Below are positions 33,196-45,012 of a stretch of 64,000 nucleotides of DNA, in pieces (position 1 is the first letter of the stretch; every line of letters starts with the position of its first letter). The notes under the pieces are model-generated. The model had not been told where the DNA came from and did no database searches. It saw only the letters and a program-made list of their open reading frames with translations. Source of the DNA: Puccinellia tenuiflora. Taxonomy: Eukaryota > Streptophyta > Magnoliopsida > Poales > Poaceae. The stretch is from contig QRDG01001511.1 of the NCBI GenBank assembly GCA_012064385.1, forward strand, positions 124,001 through 188,000, in the 5' to 3' direction. The position numbers were made by a program, and so were the translations under genes.

Positions 33196-36100
33196 TTTTT
33201 TTGATAAAGGGAATTTCATTTCAATGTATCAGTGATACAAAGTATGCCTATACCCGGCCTCTGCATAACAAGATGCACACAGCCAAAGAGCACAAAAAAG
33301 AAAAAATACATATGAAGCACTTAGGCGCCAAAATAATCATCAAAAACGCCTATGACTACGGGGGACCTAAACGTTGATCCCTAAGCCACCCATGTCGGAT
33401 AAAAATATCCCTCGCCGTGAGCTCCAGTCGTGCAGACGCCACCATAAAAAGGTCTCGATTTTCCACACGTTGTAATGTGGACCACGAACGGAGTAAACCT
33501 GTGCATCGGTAAATTACCTGCAAGAGAGATGTATCTTTATCATTAAAAACCTTGTCATTTCTACATAGCCACAGCGACCATATAACGGCTAACGCTCTCA
33601 CTCTAATAATCGTTCTGTCCTTACTATCAACCCCATGCAGCCAGTTGCCAAAAATATTTGCAACCGAATGAGGTGGATATAGGTTAGAAGCTATCTGAAT
33701 GGCTGACCATATAGAACGTGCAACTTTACATTGGAAGAATAAGTGTTTGATAGTCTCATCATGTGTACAAAACACACACTTAGTACTCCCGTTCCAGTTA
33801 CGCTTGACCAGGTTGTCTTTGGTGAGGATTACCCCTTTACGAAGATACCATGCAAAAATCTTTAACTTTAATGGGATCTTCATAGACCAATTTTTTTTGT
33901 TATTATCGACTGGCACATCAGAATGTAACAATGCTCTATACAAGGAATCCACAGAGAACATACCATTCCCAGTTAGATTCCAGCGAAACTCATCAGACCC
34001 TTGTGTTAACTGAACCGAAGCCAGTCGCCCCAACAAGGCATTCCACAACACAAGACGTGGTCCATAGAGAGTGCGTCTAAACGACATATTAGTAGGCGAC
34101 ATTTGCATAACCGAAGCTAGCGTATCACTCTTATGTCTGACAATATCGTATAGAGTCGGATATTGTTCTCGAAGGGTGGTATTGCCTAACCATTTATCCT
34201 CCCAGAAGCGAATTTCCGTACCATCCTTAATATGAAAAGTCCCATAGCGAAAGAAAGATTTCTTCGTCGCCATGAGGCCAGCCCAAAAGTGAGAGTCCCC
34301 AGGTTTCCAATATACCTGAGACAATGCTTTTGAGCCGACATACTTTCTTCTGAGAAGTGTTTGCCAGACTCCCTCCTCGGTCAGTAGCTTAAACAACCAC
34401 TTTCCAAGAAGTGCCGTATTCTTCACCTGGAGGTCATTAATTCCCAACCCTCCTTGGTCCTTCGGGCGGCAAACAACCTCCCATTTAGCCGGTCTATACT
34501 TTTTCTTCTCACTATCCCCTTGCCAAAAGAATCGTGAACGGAAATAATCCAGTTTCTTCGCGACACCTTTTGGTAATTGAAAGAAGGAAATCATATACAG
34601 TACCAGATTACTTAATACTGAATTTATGAGAACCAATCTTCCACCTTGGGAAAGTAACTTTCCTCTCCAACTACTCAACCTAGCCTGCAGACGTTCTTCG
34701 ACATGTTTCCATTCAGCTTTAGTCAATCTCCTATAGTGTATTGGAATTCCCAAATACCTTATAGGAAATTGCCCCTGTGCACATCCAAAAAGTTCGGCAT
34801 ACTGCACAACCGCTTCCTGGGCATCGCCAAAGCAAAACAACTCACTCTTATGGAAATTTATCTTAAGACCCGATAATTGCTCGAATGCAGAAAGGATTAA
34901 TTTCAGATTCGTAGCTTTTTCGAGGTCATGATCCATGAAGAGAATTGTGTCATCTGCATATTGAAGGATAGATAACCCACCATCGACAAGATGTGGAATC
35001 ACCCCTTCAAAAAGGCCTTCATTTTTGGCACGCTCGATCATAATGGCCAACATATCCACCACTATATTAAATAATATAGGCGATAGTGGGTCACCTTGTC
35101 TCAAGCCTTTCTTTGTCTGGAAATAACGCCCAGTCTCATCATTAACTTTGACTGCAACGCTACCACCCGAAACAAATTGCCGAACCCAAACACACCACTC
35201 CTCCGAGAACCCTTTCATCCTCAGCGTCTGCTGGATGAACGGCCATTTGACCTTATCATAGGCTTTCTCGAAGTCGATTTTGAGTATGACACCATTGAGC
35301 TTTTTCCGATGTAACTCATGTACCGTCTCATGTAATATTGCCACCCCATCCAAAATATTCCTTCCTTGCATGAAGGCTGTTTGGGTTGGCCGTACCACAT
35401 GATCAGCCACCGAATTAAGTCGCAATGTTGCCGTTTTTGTGAAAATTTTGAAACTCATATTAAGAAGGCAGATTGGTCGATATTGTTGAATCCTTTCTGC
35501 CTCATTAATTTTAGGTAACAAAATAATCTCCCCGAAGTTAAGACGGAACAATTCCAAATTGCCCTTATGAAAGCAATCGAAAAGTTCCAACAGGTCCGTC
35601 TTAATAGTTTCCCAGAAATGTTGATAAAATTCAGCTGTGAAACCATCCGGTCCTGGTGCCTTATTATGTTCCATTGAGAAAACCGCCTTCTTAACCTCGT
35701 CCTCAGTGAATGGTGAGGTTAAGAAAACATTCTCCTCCTCAGAAACTTGGGGAATATCCGCTGTACGGGATTCGTCCAGGGAAAAACTCCCAACGTCCGG
35801 CTCCCCAAACAACGTCTTATAATATTTGGTGATGTATGATTTTAGTTCATCCTGCCCTTCGATCACGCCCTCTTCCTGAATTAAGGAGTGAATAATTTTC
35901 TTCCTGTGTCTACCATTGGCAACACTATGAAAGTATCTCGTATTCGAGTCTCCTTCAAGAATAAATTGGGCTTTTGACCTCTGGTACCATTTGATTTCCT
36001 CTTCCCGCAGTAGTTTAGCTATCTGTGCATTTGACTGATTCTTAAGATCAATCTCTTGCGTAGATAACGGTCGTACAGCAGCAAAACCATCAAGTTCATC

Positions 36101-36969
36101 AATAATGGCGGATAAACGAATCTTCTCCTTCTTTAACATACCCGTCACGTGACGAGCCCAACCACGTAGGACAGTACGCAAATTGCGCATTTTATTATTC
36201 CAACGTTGGATAGGTGTATGTCCGTGCACGGGCTTCGCCCACACCCCTTTTATCAACTCATCGAACCCCTCCCTTAGCAACCATCCTAACTCAAATTTAA
36301 AATGATGGTGCGCTTGATGTTTTAGGGTCCCTGTTGACAAAAGAAGCGGAGCATGGTCTGACAACGACTCTATTCTTTCTAGAGCGCGTACCGATACCAA
36401 AGGATATTTTGACTCCCATTCTGTATCCATAAGCACACGATCTAGCTTTTCATAGGTCGGCTCCGGTAAACTATTCGCCCAAGTATATTGTCTACCAGTC
36501 ATGTGCACCTCCCTGAGATCCAAACTGTCAATAACAGCGTTGAAAAGGAAGGGCCAATGGTTATCAAACCGGCCTCTGCTCTTCTCATGTGGAAATCTGA
36601 GCAGATTAAAATCTCCACCTATTAACATAGGATAAGGATTATCTCTAGTCAGATTAACCAACTCACGTAAGAAAGCAGCCTTATGTTCATCTTGGGCAGC
36701 ACCATACACGGCTACCAGACTCCATATAAAGTTGTCGGTTTTATTCCGTATGTGAACTTTTAAATGGAAGTCACCAGCGGATCTCCCAACCACTTCCATG
36801 GAATCTGATTTAACACCAAGTAAGATACCCCCAGACCTGCCATGCGGTGGGGCGTGCTCCTCTAGTTCGCTCTGGCCATGCTGAGATTCAATGGCTCTCT
36901 TAGGCGAAACGCGGTGGACGAGAATGCCAAGTAAAATCCAAACCCCGGATAATCGATTTAGAACATTAC
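33196..36969 (-). mobile_element. LINE B: 5'-truncated LINE inserted antisense in LINE C ORF1
   Basis: On the plus strand it begins with seven T (the reverse of the A tail) right after TGGATC (33190-33195). TGGATC recurs at 36970-36975, where the LINE C frame resumes. The element is 3,774 bp and lacks ORF1 and most of the N-terminal endonuclease, a normal 5' truncation. The duplication is short (6 bp) for a LINE, but the exact in-frame restoration of the host ORF supports it. Confidence 0.85.
33356..36799 (-). CDS. LINE B ORF2 (partial endonuclease, reverse transcriptase, zf-RVT)
   Basis: A continuous 1,147-residue frame from an internal Met. Open frame extends slightly upstream (PPHGRSGGILLGVK), so the true N-terminus is missing. 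Endonuclease motifs present are VAVYGAAQ, GGDFNLLRF and SDHAPLLL; the WNxRG and QETK part is absent. The RT has KAPGPDGF, YRPICLLN, GLRQGDPLSP and YADDTILF at about residue 614. The C-terminal zf-RVT has CVFCTHDE and HLFFQC. The uninterrupted frame suggests a younger insertion than its LINE hosts, but with the truncated endonuclease it should not be autonomous. Confidence 0.9.
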   Translation of the reverse strand: MEVVGRSAGDFHLKVHIRNKTDNFIWSLVAVYGAAQDEHKAAFLRELVNLTRDNPYPMLIGGDFNLLRFPHEKSRGRFDNHWPFLFNAVIDSLDLREVHMTGRQYTWANSLPEPTYEKLDRVLMDTEWESKYPLVSVRALERIESLSDHAPLLLSTGTLKHQAHHHFKFELGWLLREGFDELIKGVWAKPVHGHTPIQRWNNKMRNLRTVLRGWARHVTGMLKKEKIRLSAIIDELDGFAAVRPLSTQEIDLKNQSNAQIAKLLREEEIKWYQRSKAQFILEGDSNTRYFHSVANGRHRKKIIHSLIQEEGVIEGQDELKSYITKYYKTLFGEPDVGSFSLDESRTADIPQVSEEENVFLTSPFTEDEVKKAVFSMEHNKAPGPDGFTAEFYQHFWETIKTDLLELFDCFHKGNLELFRLNFGEIILLPKINEAERIQQYRPICLLNMSFKIFTKTATLRLNSVADHVVRPTQTAFMQGRNILDGVAILHETVHELHRKKLNGVILKIDFEKAYDKVKWPFIQQTLRMKGFSEEWCVWVRQFVSGGSVAVKVNDETGRYFQTKKGLRQGDPLSPILFNIVVDMLAIMIERAKNEGLFEGVIPHLVDGGLSILQYADDTILFMDHDLEKATNLKLILSAFEQLSGLKINFHKSELFCFGDAQEAVVQYAELFGCAQGQFPIRYLGIPIHYRRLTKAEWKHVEERLQARLSSWRGKLLSQGGRLVLINSVLSNLVLYMISFFQLPKGVAKKLDYFRSRFFWQGDSEKKKYRPAKWEVVCRPKDQGGLGINDLQVKNTALLGKWLFKLLTEEGVWQTLLRRKYVGSKALSQVYWKPGDSHFWAGLMATKKSFFRYGTFHIKDGTEIRFWEDKWLGNTTLREQYPTLYDIVRHKSDTLASVMQMSPTNMSFRRTLYGPRLVLWNALLGRLASVQLTQGSDEFRWNLTGNGMFSVDSLYRALLHSDVPVDNNKKNWSMKIPLKLKIFAWYLRKGVILTKDNLVKRNWNGSTKCVFCTHDETIKHLFFQCKVARSIWSAIQIASNLYPPHSVANIFGNWLHGVDSKDRTIIRVRALAVIWSLWLCRNDKVFNDKDTSLLQVIYRCTGLLRSWSTLQRVENRDLFMVASARLELTARDIFIRHGWLRDQRLGPP

Positions 36970-39415
36970 TGGATCGAGAAGAGTCGTCCAGTTTCAGCGG
37001 ACACGCTAGGGTTTCTAGCCTCGAGAGAGGAAGTGAGAAGATTTGGCGGCGGTGCTCGACGTATCACGCGCACGTCAGTTCAGCTGGTTGACGGGCGATC
37101 ATTCGCGGCGGTGGTGGCAGGGATGTATCGTCAGAATTTCCAGGGCAGCGGAGGGAATCGCGATGGGCGTTTTCCTCCAAAGCGGCCGGGCGATTTCTTT
37201 GCAGGTGGAAGCTACAATGATCAAGGAAATCGACGCGAAGAGGCATTTGATCACCGCGATAAGAGGCAGATGGATGAGAGAAACTGGAAGGGGGCGCGTG
37301 GCCAACTTCCAGTGGGTAGAGGAGATGGAGGTTTTCGACAGAATCTGCCAAGGGCGGGTGGCAATTTGCAGGTGCAGAAATATCCATCGGAGGAGGAGAT
37401 TCAAAAGGAGAAGATGCTTAGAGATAAGCTCACTAATTCTTTGGACAAACCTGGGGGGAGTACAGCTAACCGTGAGGGGCAGGGGAGTGATGAGCAGAAG
37501 CAACTCAGCAAGAAAAAGAGCGTACTGTACTGTCATAAGTGTACAAAGAATGGTCATCTCCAGAGAGACTGTACTGCTCCTCCAACTTGTTACATTTGCA
37601 AAGAGGAGGGGCATGTGTCTTCACAGTGTGTGGGAAAGAAGCAGAGGCCAGAATTAAGAATCTGTGGAGGAGGAGCGGGGGACAAAATGTTTTACAGTTT
37701 GCGTATCGACGTACCTGAGATGGTGAGCGCCCCTTCCATGGTCACTGGTGTTTTATCTGTGCTTTCTGGTGTTTGTGACGGGGAGCTGGTGGTGAAAGAG
37801 TTGGATCTCCTGTTCGAAATGGATTGGAATTGGCGTTTGAAACCTCTCAGTGCGAAAGAGTTCCTTGTGGAGTTCCCTGATGTAGCGAGTCGTCGCTATG
37901 TCACAAAGTTTGTGAATGGTTTTACTTTCATTTCTGATGAGTCAATCCATGATAAAGTTGTTGATGCAGTTTGTGAATTTGAGGCCTTTGGTCAGTTGGA
38001 GGAAACATGGGCGAGGGTCTATGGTTTACCAAGCTGGGCTAGAAATGAGGAGGCGGTCTGGGCCTTGTGCTTTCAACCAGGTGAACCTAGAGAGATTGAT
38101 CTCTCTTCTCTACCAGGGGAGCGGCCGGTGCGCGCTAAGATTGCTTGTAAGGACAAGTCTAAGGTGGATGGGTTTTATAATGTCTATATAAATGGAAGGG
38201 GGTTCAGATTGGAATGGGAAGTGGAAAGCAATTCAGCTTCGTCGTCTTCAAGGTTTTCCCCGGGAAAGAATGACAAGATTAACAAAGATGATGACAAGGA
38301 GAACCCAGTTGAAAAGGATAAGGAGGGCAAAGGGAAAAGACGCCAAGATGGAGATGGGGGTGGGAAAATGGATGATGATAGTGGGGGAACAGGAAATGGA
38401 TCTTCTAACAGTCACAACCCTGCTCAACATTCCTATAAAGAAGGTGGTAGGCAAAACCAATGTGAGGTGGTTTTCCAGCAAGATAATAGCATCAAGTTGC
38501 TGACTTACCGTGATGAAGATGCAGATGTTAAGAGTGATAACAGCAATGTCATTTGCACTCCACAAGATGAGAAAGTTGATATTCCTGAAGTGCTTTTGGA
38601 GGAAGAAGATTTTCCAGGTTGTGAGATATCGCCGGTGGTAAGGGGAAAGAAAGAGTGGGATGGCAAGACAGACTGGTGTTTGGTGTCTCATAGATCACAA
38701 AAAAAGTCAGTAAAGGAGGGGACAATTAAGGAACCGGTTATGGCGGTGAGGCAGAGCAACATGTTGTTGAAGAATAAAGATGGCTTACCGGTCCAGACCA
38801 GGGCGGAGCAGAGGATGCTTAAGAAGAACGACATCTCAGGTACGCTTAACTCTTTCCATGTCTTTAATTCAATTTCAAATGATGTCCTTGGAAAAATTGC
38901 GAATGATAGCGGAGTAATTCTGGGTGACTCAGAGAAAGAAGTTAATCAACAGATTAATATTTTCAAAGCTAAGGAACTAGCTGAAGCTATTTTGGCAGCA
39001 GCGTGGGCAAATTTTAAAAAAAGAAGCAGAGGATAAACCTGAAACTGAGGCTTCCGGTGTGGAGGTCCATGAGTTGTCTGGAAATTGTCGGGCTGATTTA
39101 GGTTGTAAGGAGGGTATGATGGGGGTAAAATATTTTCCCAATGTTGAGAGCAAGCAGAAAGAGGAGCAGTCCTCTACTGCGATACATGAACCAGAGTTGG
39201 GTGTGGAGATAAAAAAAGGCCTGCATGTCTTGGAGGATTGTGAACCTGCATCTCCTCTCCATTCGATGGAGAGAGAACTGGACCTGGAATTTAACTTAGA
39301 TGAGAAGTCATCTAGGTTGATTGCTAAGGATAGGAGTTCTCGAGGGGGGAGCAGCGCGAAGAGTAAAAGCAAAAAGAAGAAGGGAAGGGGCCCGGGAAGA
39401 AGAAAAGGGAAGTAG

Positions 39416-42400
39416 ATGTCGATTCTCTTTTATAATGCTAGGGGGTTGGGGCTGTAGGTAGGCAGCAACAAATTTTTGATTTTGTTTGTAAAGATCATGT
39501 GCAAATTATTTGTTTTCAAGAAACTATTAAAGTGAATTTATCTAGTAAGATTAAAAGAACCATAGGGGGTACTTTTAACTATGATTGGAATATCGAACCA
39601 GCTAAGGGTCACTCTGGGGGGCTTGTGGTGGCAGTCAGGAGTGATTTGTTTGAGGTTTTACACCAGGACCAGGGGGAGTTTTTTGTGAGTTCTGTTATTA
39701 AGGAAAAGAATTCAACTCAGCATTGGGAGATCTTTAATATTTATGGCCCGGTAAAAATGGATCGCAAGGATCTGTTTTTTGCTGAGGTCGTAGATAAGGT
39801 GTTGAGGGCTAAACACCCAGTCCTGTTGGGAGGGGACTTTAATTTGATACGTTTTGCTGATGAAACATCAAAAGGTGTTCTGCATAAAACTCTTATGTAC
39901 AAGTTTAATTTCATGATCAACTTGCTTCAGCTACGTGAACTTCATTGCGGAGGCGCGAAGTTTACGTGGTCGAATAATCAGGCTAACCCTACTCTGGAAG
40001 TGTTGGATAGAGTGTTGGTTACTTCTTCCTGGGAGAATCTTTATCCACTGGCTTCGGTTGTGTCAAAAATTAGGGTTGGTTCTGACCACTGCCCCATTAT
40101 AGTGGATTTGGGTAAAAAGAAAAATTTGCAACCTCGCCCTTTTAAAATGGAACCTTCTTGGTTCATTATTCCTAATTTTAAAGCTGTGGTGACAGAGAAG
40201 TGGCCGGTAAGGCAGAATCAAAAGATTCTGGACTTTTGGAAATTGCAGCAGCAAAGTCTCCGTAAATTTTTAAAAGGTTGGACGGCCAATATTAAGGGGG
40301 AAAGCAGGAGGAAGAAAGAACACTTGCTAGGGGTTTTGAGTGCACTTGATGATGAAGGTGATCTAGGGTTACTTGCGGTAGAGGGTTGGCAATACAGATA
40401 TGATGTTGAATCAGAATTGTCCAAAATCTATGCGGAAGAGGAGCTCTATTGGCACAGACGCGGCGGAGGGCGTTGGCTGCTCCACGGGGATAATAACACG
40501 GCTTATTTTCACTCTATCGCGAATGGGCGAAGGAGGAAAACAGAAATTCTATCTTTAGAGGATGAAGGGCAGATTATTGAAGAGAAGGAGGAGCTTAAAA
40601 AGCACATTACGGGTTTCTATAAAAATCTTTTTGGTAAGGAACCAGTGTCTAAGGTGAGGCTGCATCCTGATGTGTGGGGACCCTCAGGTAGCATTGATAG
40701 AGATGATAATGAGGCTTTGGTGAGACCTTTCTCGATGGAGGAAGTGACACTAGCAGTTAAGGAGATGAAAACTAATACGGCTCCGGGTCCTGATGGTTTT
40801 TCGGTCCAGTTTTACAAAGAATTTTGGGAGAAGGTTAAGTTCTTGGTGAAGGAGATGTTAGATGAGATGTTTGTGGGGAAATTGGATCTTGGAAGATTGA
40901 ACTGTGGAGTCATTACGTTGATTCCTAAAATCAAAGATGCAAATGTGATTAGGCAATACCGTCCGATCTGTTTGCTAAACGTGATCTTTAAGATCATTAC
41001 TAAAGTGTTGACCAATAGGCTTACAGTGGTAGCAGATAAAATTATTCACCCTTCCCAAACAGCGTTTATCCCCGGCCGCCACATTTTGGAGGGTGTAGTG
41101 GTGTTACATGAGGTAGTTCATGAGTTAAAAAGTTCTAATGCGAGGGGTATTGTCCTCAAGTTGGACTTCGAGAAAGCATATGATAAGATTCAGTGGAATT
41201 TCTTGAAAGATGTTCTTCGAAAAAAAGGCTTTGACGAGAAATGGATTGACTGGATTGCTTTGGTAGTAGAAACGGGGAAAGTCTGTATTAATATTAATGG
41301 TGAACATGGAGAATATTTCAGAACTTTTAAAGGGTTACGTCAAGGTGATCCTTTATCACCTCTTTTGTTCAATTCCATTGCTGATTCGCTGGGGACTATG
41401 ATTGGTGCGGCTAAGGAGGCTGGTCACTTGAGGGGTTTGGTCCCTCATCTGATTGAGGGAGGGATTACTCATCTTCAATATGCGGATGATACAGTCCTTT
41501 TTCTAGAATTAGATGAGACCTCTATTGCGACAGCAAAATTTCTTTTGTATTGTTTCGAGGCCATGTCTGGTTTAAAAATTAACTATCAAAAAAGTGAGGT
41601 CCTGGTTCTTGGTGTTGATCAAGATGAACAGCTCCGTGTTGCCAATCTCTTGAACTGTGAAGTAGGTACTTTCCCTATGAAATATCTGGGTGTCCCGGTC
41701 TCTGACAAAAAACTTTTGGCATCTGATTTTGAGTTCTGGCCGACAAAGATTGAAAAGAAATTGGGTACTTGGCAACCGACGTCGACTGGAGGCCGCTCAG
41801 TTTTGATTGATTCTTGTCTCGATAATGTGCCTAACCATATCATGGGTTTTTACTTGCTTCCAGAGGGGATTCATCATAAAGCTGACATGGTCCGTGCAAA
41901 TTTTTTCTGGGAAGGTAATTGCGGTCAAAGTAAGTACCACATGGTGCGTTGGTCTAGTTTGTGTAGACCAAAACACATGGGAGGCTTGGGTTTTGTTGAG
42001 AGCAGAGCACGAAACATAGCTTTCCTGGTAAAATGGATTGTTAAACTGGAGAGAGGTGATAAGGATTTGAGCTGTCAGATCCTTAGAAGTAAATACCTTC
42101 TAAATGGAAGTTTTTTCCAATCAGTTTCGACGGGGGCGTCTCAGTTTTGGAAAGGGTTGCACGGGGTGAGCAAATGGGCTCGGAGGGGTATAGCTTACAG
42201 GTTAGGGAATGGTAAAAAAAATTGTTTCTGGAAGGATGTGTGGTTGGGGCGAGTGCCGCTGGGCATTTGTTTCCCAACTATTTATAAATTCTGTGACAAT
42301 CCTGAGGTTCTTGTCTCGGAAGTTATTAGAGGGGATGGTTTGGTACTAAATTTCAGGAGATCTTTTGGGCCTAGCGAGGTGGAAGAATGGCATCAGCTTC

Positions 42401-43071
42401 AGTTTGCTCTGGAGGGTGTGACTCTGTCGGACCAAGAAGATGAAGGCTACTGGGCTCTAAATAGTAATGGGAAGTATACTTCTAAATCCATGTATGAGGA
42501 GGTGGTAAATCCTGGGCTTAGAGATACTCGGATGGTGGATATGTGGAAGAGCAATATGCCACTAAAGGTTAAAATTTTCGTTTGGATGTGTGTTAGGGGG
42601 AGAATCCAAGTGGCTAAAGATTTAAAAGCAAAAGGCTGGCCGGGTGAACCTAGTTGTAAGCTCTGTGGGGAGGAAGAATCGGCTGATCATCTCGTTTTTA
42701 GTTGCCCACTGTCTCATTTCTGTTGGTGGTGGATTGCGCTGGCGCTAAACTGGGAGAAGCCACCGACTAACTTTGAGGAGTTCGCAAACATGGGGCTTGG
42801 CTCACCGGGAGCACGATCAAATTTCCTTGGATGGTCGCTGTTGGGTGCAGTAGCATGGACCATTTGGCTTTCGCGTAATGATTTTGTTTTCAATAACAAA
42901 CTCTCTAACTCCCCTGCAACTAATGTTTACAAAATGCTCTCTCTTTTGTCACAGTGGAAACTTCTACTGCCGGAAAAGCGTAAGCAGGACGGGCTTCACA
43001 TGCTGGAGCAGCTGAGAAACTCTTCTAAGAATTTGTTCTTCCTGCTACAACCCCGGAGCGGTGTAGGCTAG
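39416..43071 (+). pseudogene. LINE C ORF2 (endonuclease, reverse transcriptase, zf-RVT)
   Basis: ORF2 begins at ATG 39416 (MSILFYNARGLG), directly after the ORF1 tail. It meets a stop after 13 codons because one G appears lost from GGGG near 39450, and continues in another frame from about 39455 (open and Met-initiated from 39499, 1,190 residues) to 43071. Endonuclease motifs: CFQETIK, SGGLVVAV, NIYGPVK, GGDFNLIRF, SDHCPIIV. RT motifs: APGPDGFSVQFYKEFW, YRPICLLN, GLRQGDPLSP, YADDTVLF at about residue 661. The zf-RVT has CKLCGEEESADHLVFSC. Apart from the early frame change it is intact. Confidence 0.9.
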
Positions 43072-44610
43072 TTCTTTCTTAGCGTTCTAGTTTCTTCTAG
43101 TGTTGCCTGTTAGTTGTTTTTGTTGGCTTTGGTGGTTTTCTGTACTCAGCTTTGACTGCTCGTAAAAAAAGTTTGGCCGGGTGTGGCCTGGGTGTGTTTT
43201 GGCGGTGAGTTGTATGTTTCAAACTGGTATCCCCCAGTGAACCTTGTTTGTGATCCTTGCTTTCAATATAAAGCAGGGCCCTTTTGGGTCTTTTATCTAA
43301 AAAAATAAACCCAGCAACTTATATGGCTATCTCAACACTCAAGAATCTTCTCACAAAACAAAAGATGTATATATGAAACAACAGCCAAAGTTAAGAATTA
43401 ATTACCCAATTTGAATTTGTCGAATGTACACCGTAAGGCTTTTTATAGTAGAACAGATTCCAAGCAGATGAGATAACAGTGCTCCATAAAGATGCTTTTG
43501 TGTTACTAAATCCAACACCAAAACAGAAAAGACGACAGGAAGCCGTGCTATCTCCTCAGAAAAGCTCCGCTTGGCAGGTGGCGTCATAATCTTCAAATGC
43601 AATTAAGAATGTCAATTGAAGAGAACAGAAAAAAAAGTGGCAACAAGTCACAGCTAGAAATATTTCAATCAACAAAATGGTAACTAAAATGAAGTAATTT
43701 GACGATGAATGCATTTGGCAAAACAAGAAGAGATAATCTAACATGAAAAGGATTGTGTGCTGTAAGTTCCCTTACGGTGTGGAAAGTAGAAGAGGAGAGA
43801 ACACGCACCGGAAAATAGTCAGTTATGGACATATGTAGGACGGAGACGTTTCTATTCTTCTGTAGGTGCAGTTCGTGCAGAAACCATTTGTCACCAAATC
43901 CGGGATATGGTACGAAACACCAGCATCGGCGCTGAGAAGGAGACAGTGAAGTCCTCGTCCCTGGTGACCCACAAGCTGAACCGCTTGAGCGCCGGGGCCT
44001 TGATGTCGATGCTACTCGGCTCGCCATTCACCACAAGCTCCTCAATCGTGGTTGAGTGGACTTTGACAGGCCCCGAGAGAGAAACCTCGAGCACGCGCAG
44101 GAGGACCAGCCCCGGCGTGTCGCATTGGCAGCTAGCCCGCGACGGACAGCCTCTCCAGGTGAGAAAATTCGGCGCCTCCCGCCGGCACCGTTAGATACAG
44201 GTTCAGCAAGTTCAGCTTGACCGAGGTGGCGCGCTGGAAGCAGGGGATCTCGAGCGGAATGTCGCCATCCTTACAGTACCCCCAGAGACTGAAGACGAGG
44301 TCCACGGAGCAGGGCCGAGACGCGGGCGGGTTCAATATCCCTGTGCTTCTCACGCATGTCCACCTTGAGGAGGGAGAGAGACGTGCAGGTGACCTGGCCC
44401 AGGGCGGCGTCGAGCGCGTCGGCGGATATGTCGCGGAGGTGCCTCCAGAGGCCGCTCGTGTGGGCGGCGGCGCGGGCGCAGCGGAGGCGGACGAGGATCT
44501 GGTGCAGCATCTCGTCCTGAAGGGCGCTGATCCTGTCTGGCAGCTCCATCTCCCAGCTCTCTCAGATCAGAATGCGGCGCAGGTACGAGTGGAGTCAGGC
44601 GCCAGGCGTC

Positions 44611-45012
44611 TCTCTTCTACATCTTCGAGAGCTGTCAAGGAGATAATTTCATTTCTCCAGTTTTGCGGTTCATCACAAGAACAAATTGGTTCGCATGTGT
44701 TTTTTGCCCTGAAAGGAAAGGAACATTTTTATGAACTCTACACATATCAATAAAACCCAGCAACTTATATGGCTATCTGATCAACTCTTGAGGATGTAAT
44801 GGATGCATGACAGCAGTCAAAGTTAAGAATTATTTACCCATTTTGTCGAATATCCACCTCAAGGCTTTTTATGGTAGAACAGATTCCAAGCAGATGCGAT
44901 ACCAGTGCTCCATAAAGATGCTTTCCAGTTCGTAAATCCAACTCCAAAACAGAAAAGACAGGAAGCTGTGCTATCTCCTCAGCGAAGCTCCGGTAGGCAT
45001 CTGGCGCCATAT
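44611..45012 (-). pseudogene. Truncated duplicate of the F-box gene's 3' part (empty LINE site)
   Basis: Exon-2-like sequence (45012-44839: HMAPDAYRSFAEEIAQLPVF to TIKSLEVDIRQ) is followed by a short intron and the start of the FBD exon (CSCDEPQNWRNEIISLTALE), cut off at about 44611. The intron keeps ATAAAACCCAGCAACTTATA uninterrupted, where the other copy has LINE C. The upstream F-box exon is not present in the window, so this is a partial tandem duplicate, fused just upstream of the F-box start of the larger copy. Confidence 0.85.

Larger units (their letters stand above)
31846..39415 (+). pseudogene. LINE C ORF1, split by LINE B and frameshifted near its end
   Basis: The first part (31846-33195, 450 codons) starts after a proline-rich stretch and has REVAPVAKKE and EEKAARDFDDEVAEEF. 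The second part resumes in the same frame at 36976, immediately after the duplicated TGGATC, and has two CCHC knuckles (CHKCTKNGHLQRDC, CYICKEEGHVSSQC, about 37530-37630) and a DUF4283-like region. A frame change in a run of seven A near 39020 produces an early stop at 39036. The displaced tail continues to 39415 and ends in a lysine/arginine-rich segment. The protein is expected to bind element RNA. It is broken by the 3.8 kb insertion and the frameshift. Confidence 0.85.
31783..43303 (+). mobile_element. LINE C: L1-type retrotransposon in the F-box intron, hosting LINE B
   Basis: AATAAACCCAGCAACT occurs at 31767-31782 and 43304-43319 as a 16-bp target-site duplication. The element ends in a short A run after ...GGGTCTTTTATCT. 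Without LINE B it is about 7.7 kb. It carries ORF1 with two zinc knuckles and ORF2 with endonuclease, RT and zf-RVT. The partial F-box duplicate near 44750 has ATAAAACCCAGCAACTTATA uninterrupted, which is the empty site and confirms the boundaries. Confidence 0.92.
31432..44549 (-). pseudogene. F-box/LRR/FBD protein gene, frame-damaged and split by a LINE nest
   Basis: F-box proteins pick substrates for SCF ubiquitin ligases. Exon 1 (44549-43809) starts MELPDRISALQDEMLHQILV, an F-box, then carries LRR-type sequence. Its frame changes at about 44320 and again just after ERLSVAG (44132), where a stop occurs. It resumes with HSTTIEELVVNGEPSSIDIK and KNRNVSVLHMS and ends DYFP|GTGCGT. Exon 2 (43590-43406) reads SFSEEIARLP and SHLLGICSTIKSL. 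Exon 3 (31726-31432) has CSCDQPQNWRNEI and the FBD core VEVRGFGGTDQEMDLLKLLF. Intron 2 is 11.7 kb because LINE C, containing LINE B, was inserted there. Splice phases join correctly (GG|G at exons 2/3). The exon 1 frame changes alone would inactivate it. Confidence 0.85.

Noticed and set aside
31846..43071. Possible host genes for zinc-knuckle and RT proteins
   Set aside because: The knuckles, endonuclease and YADD motifs, A tail and target-site duplications identify LINE retrotransposons.
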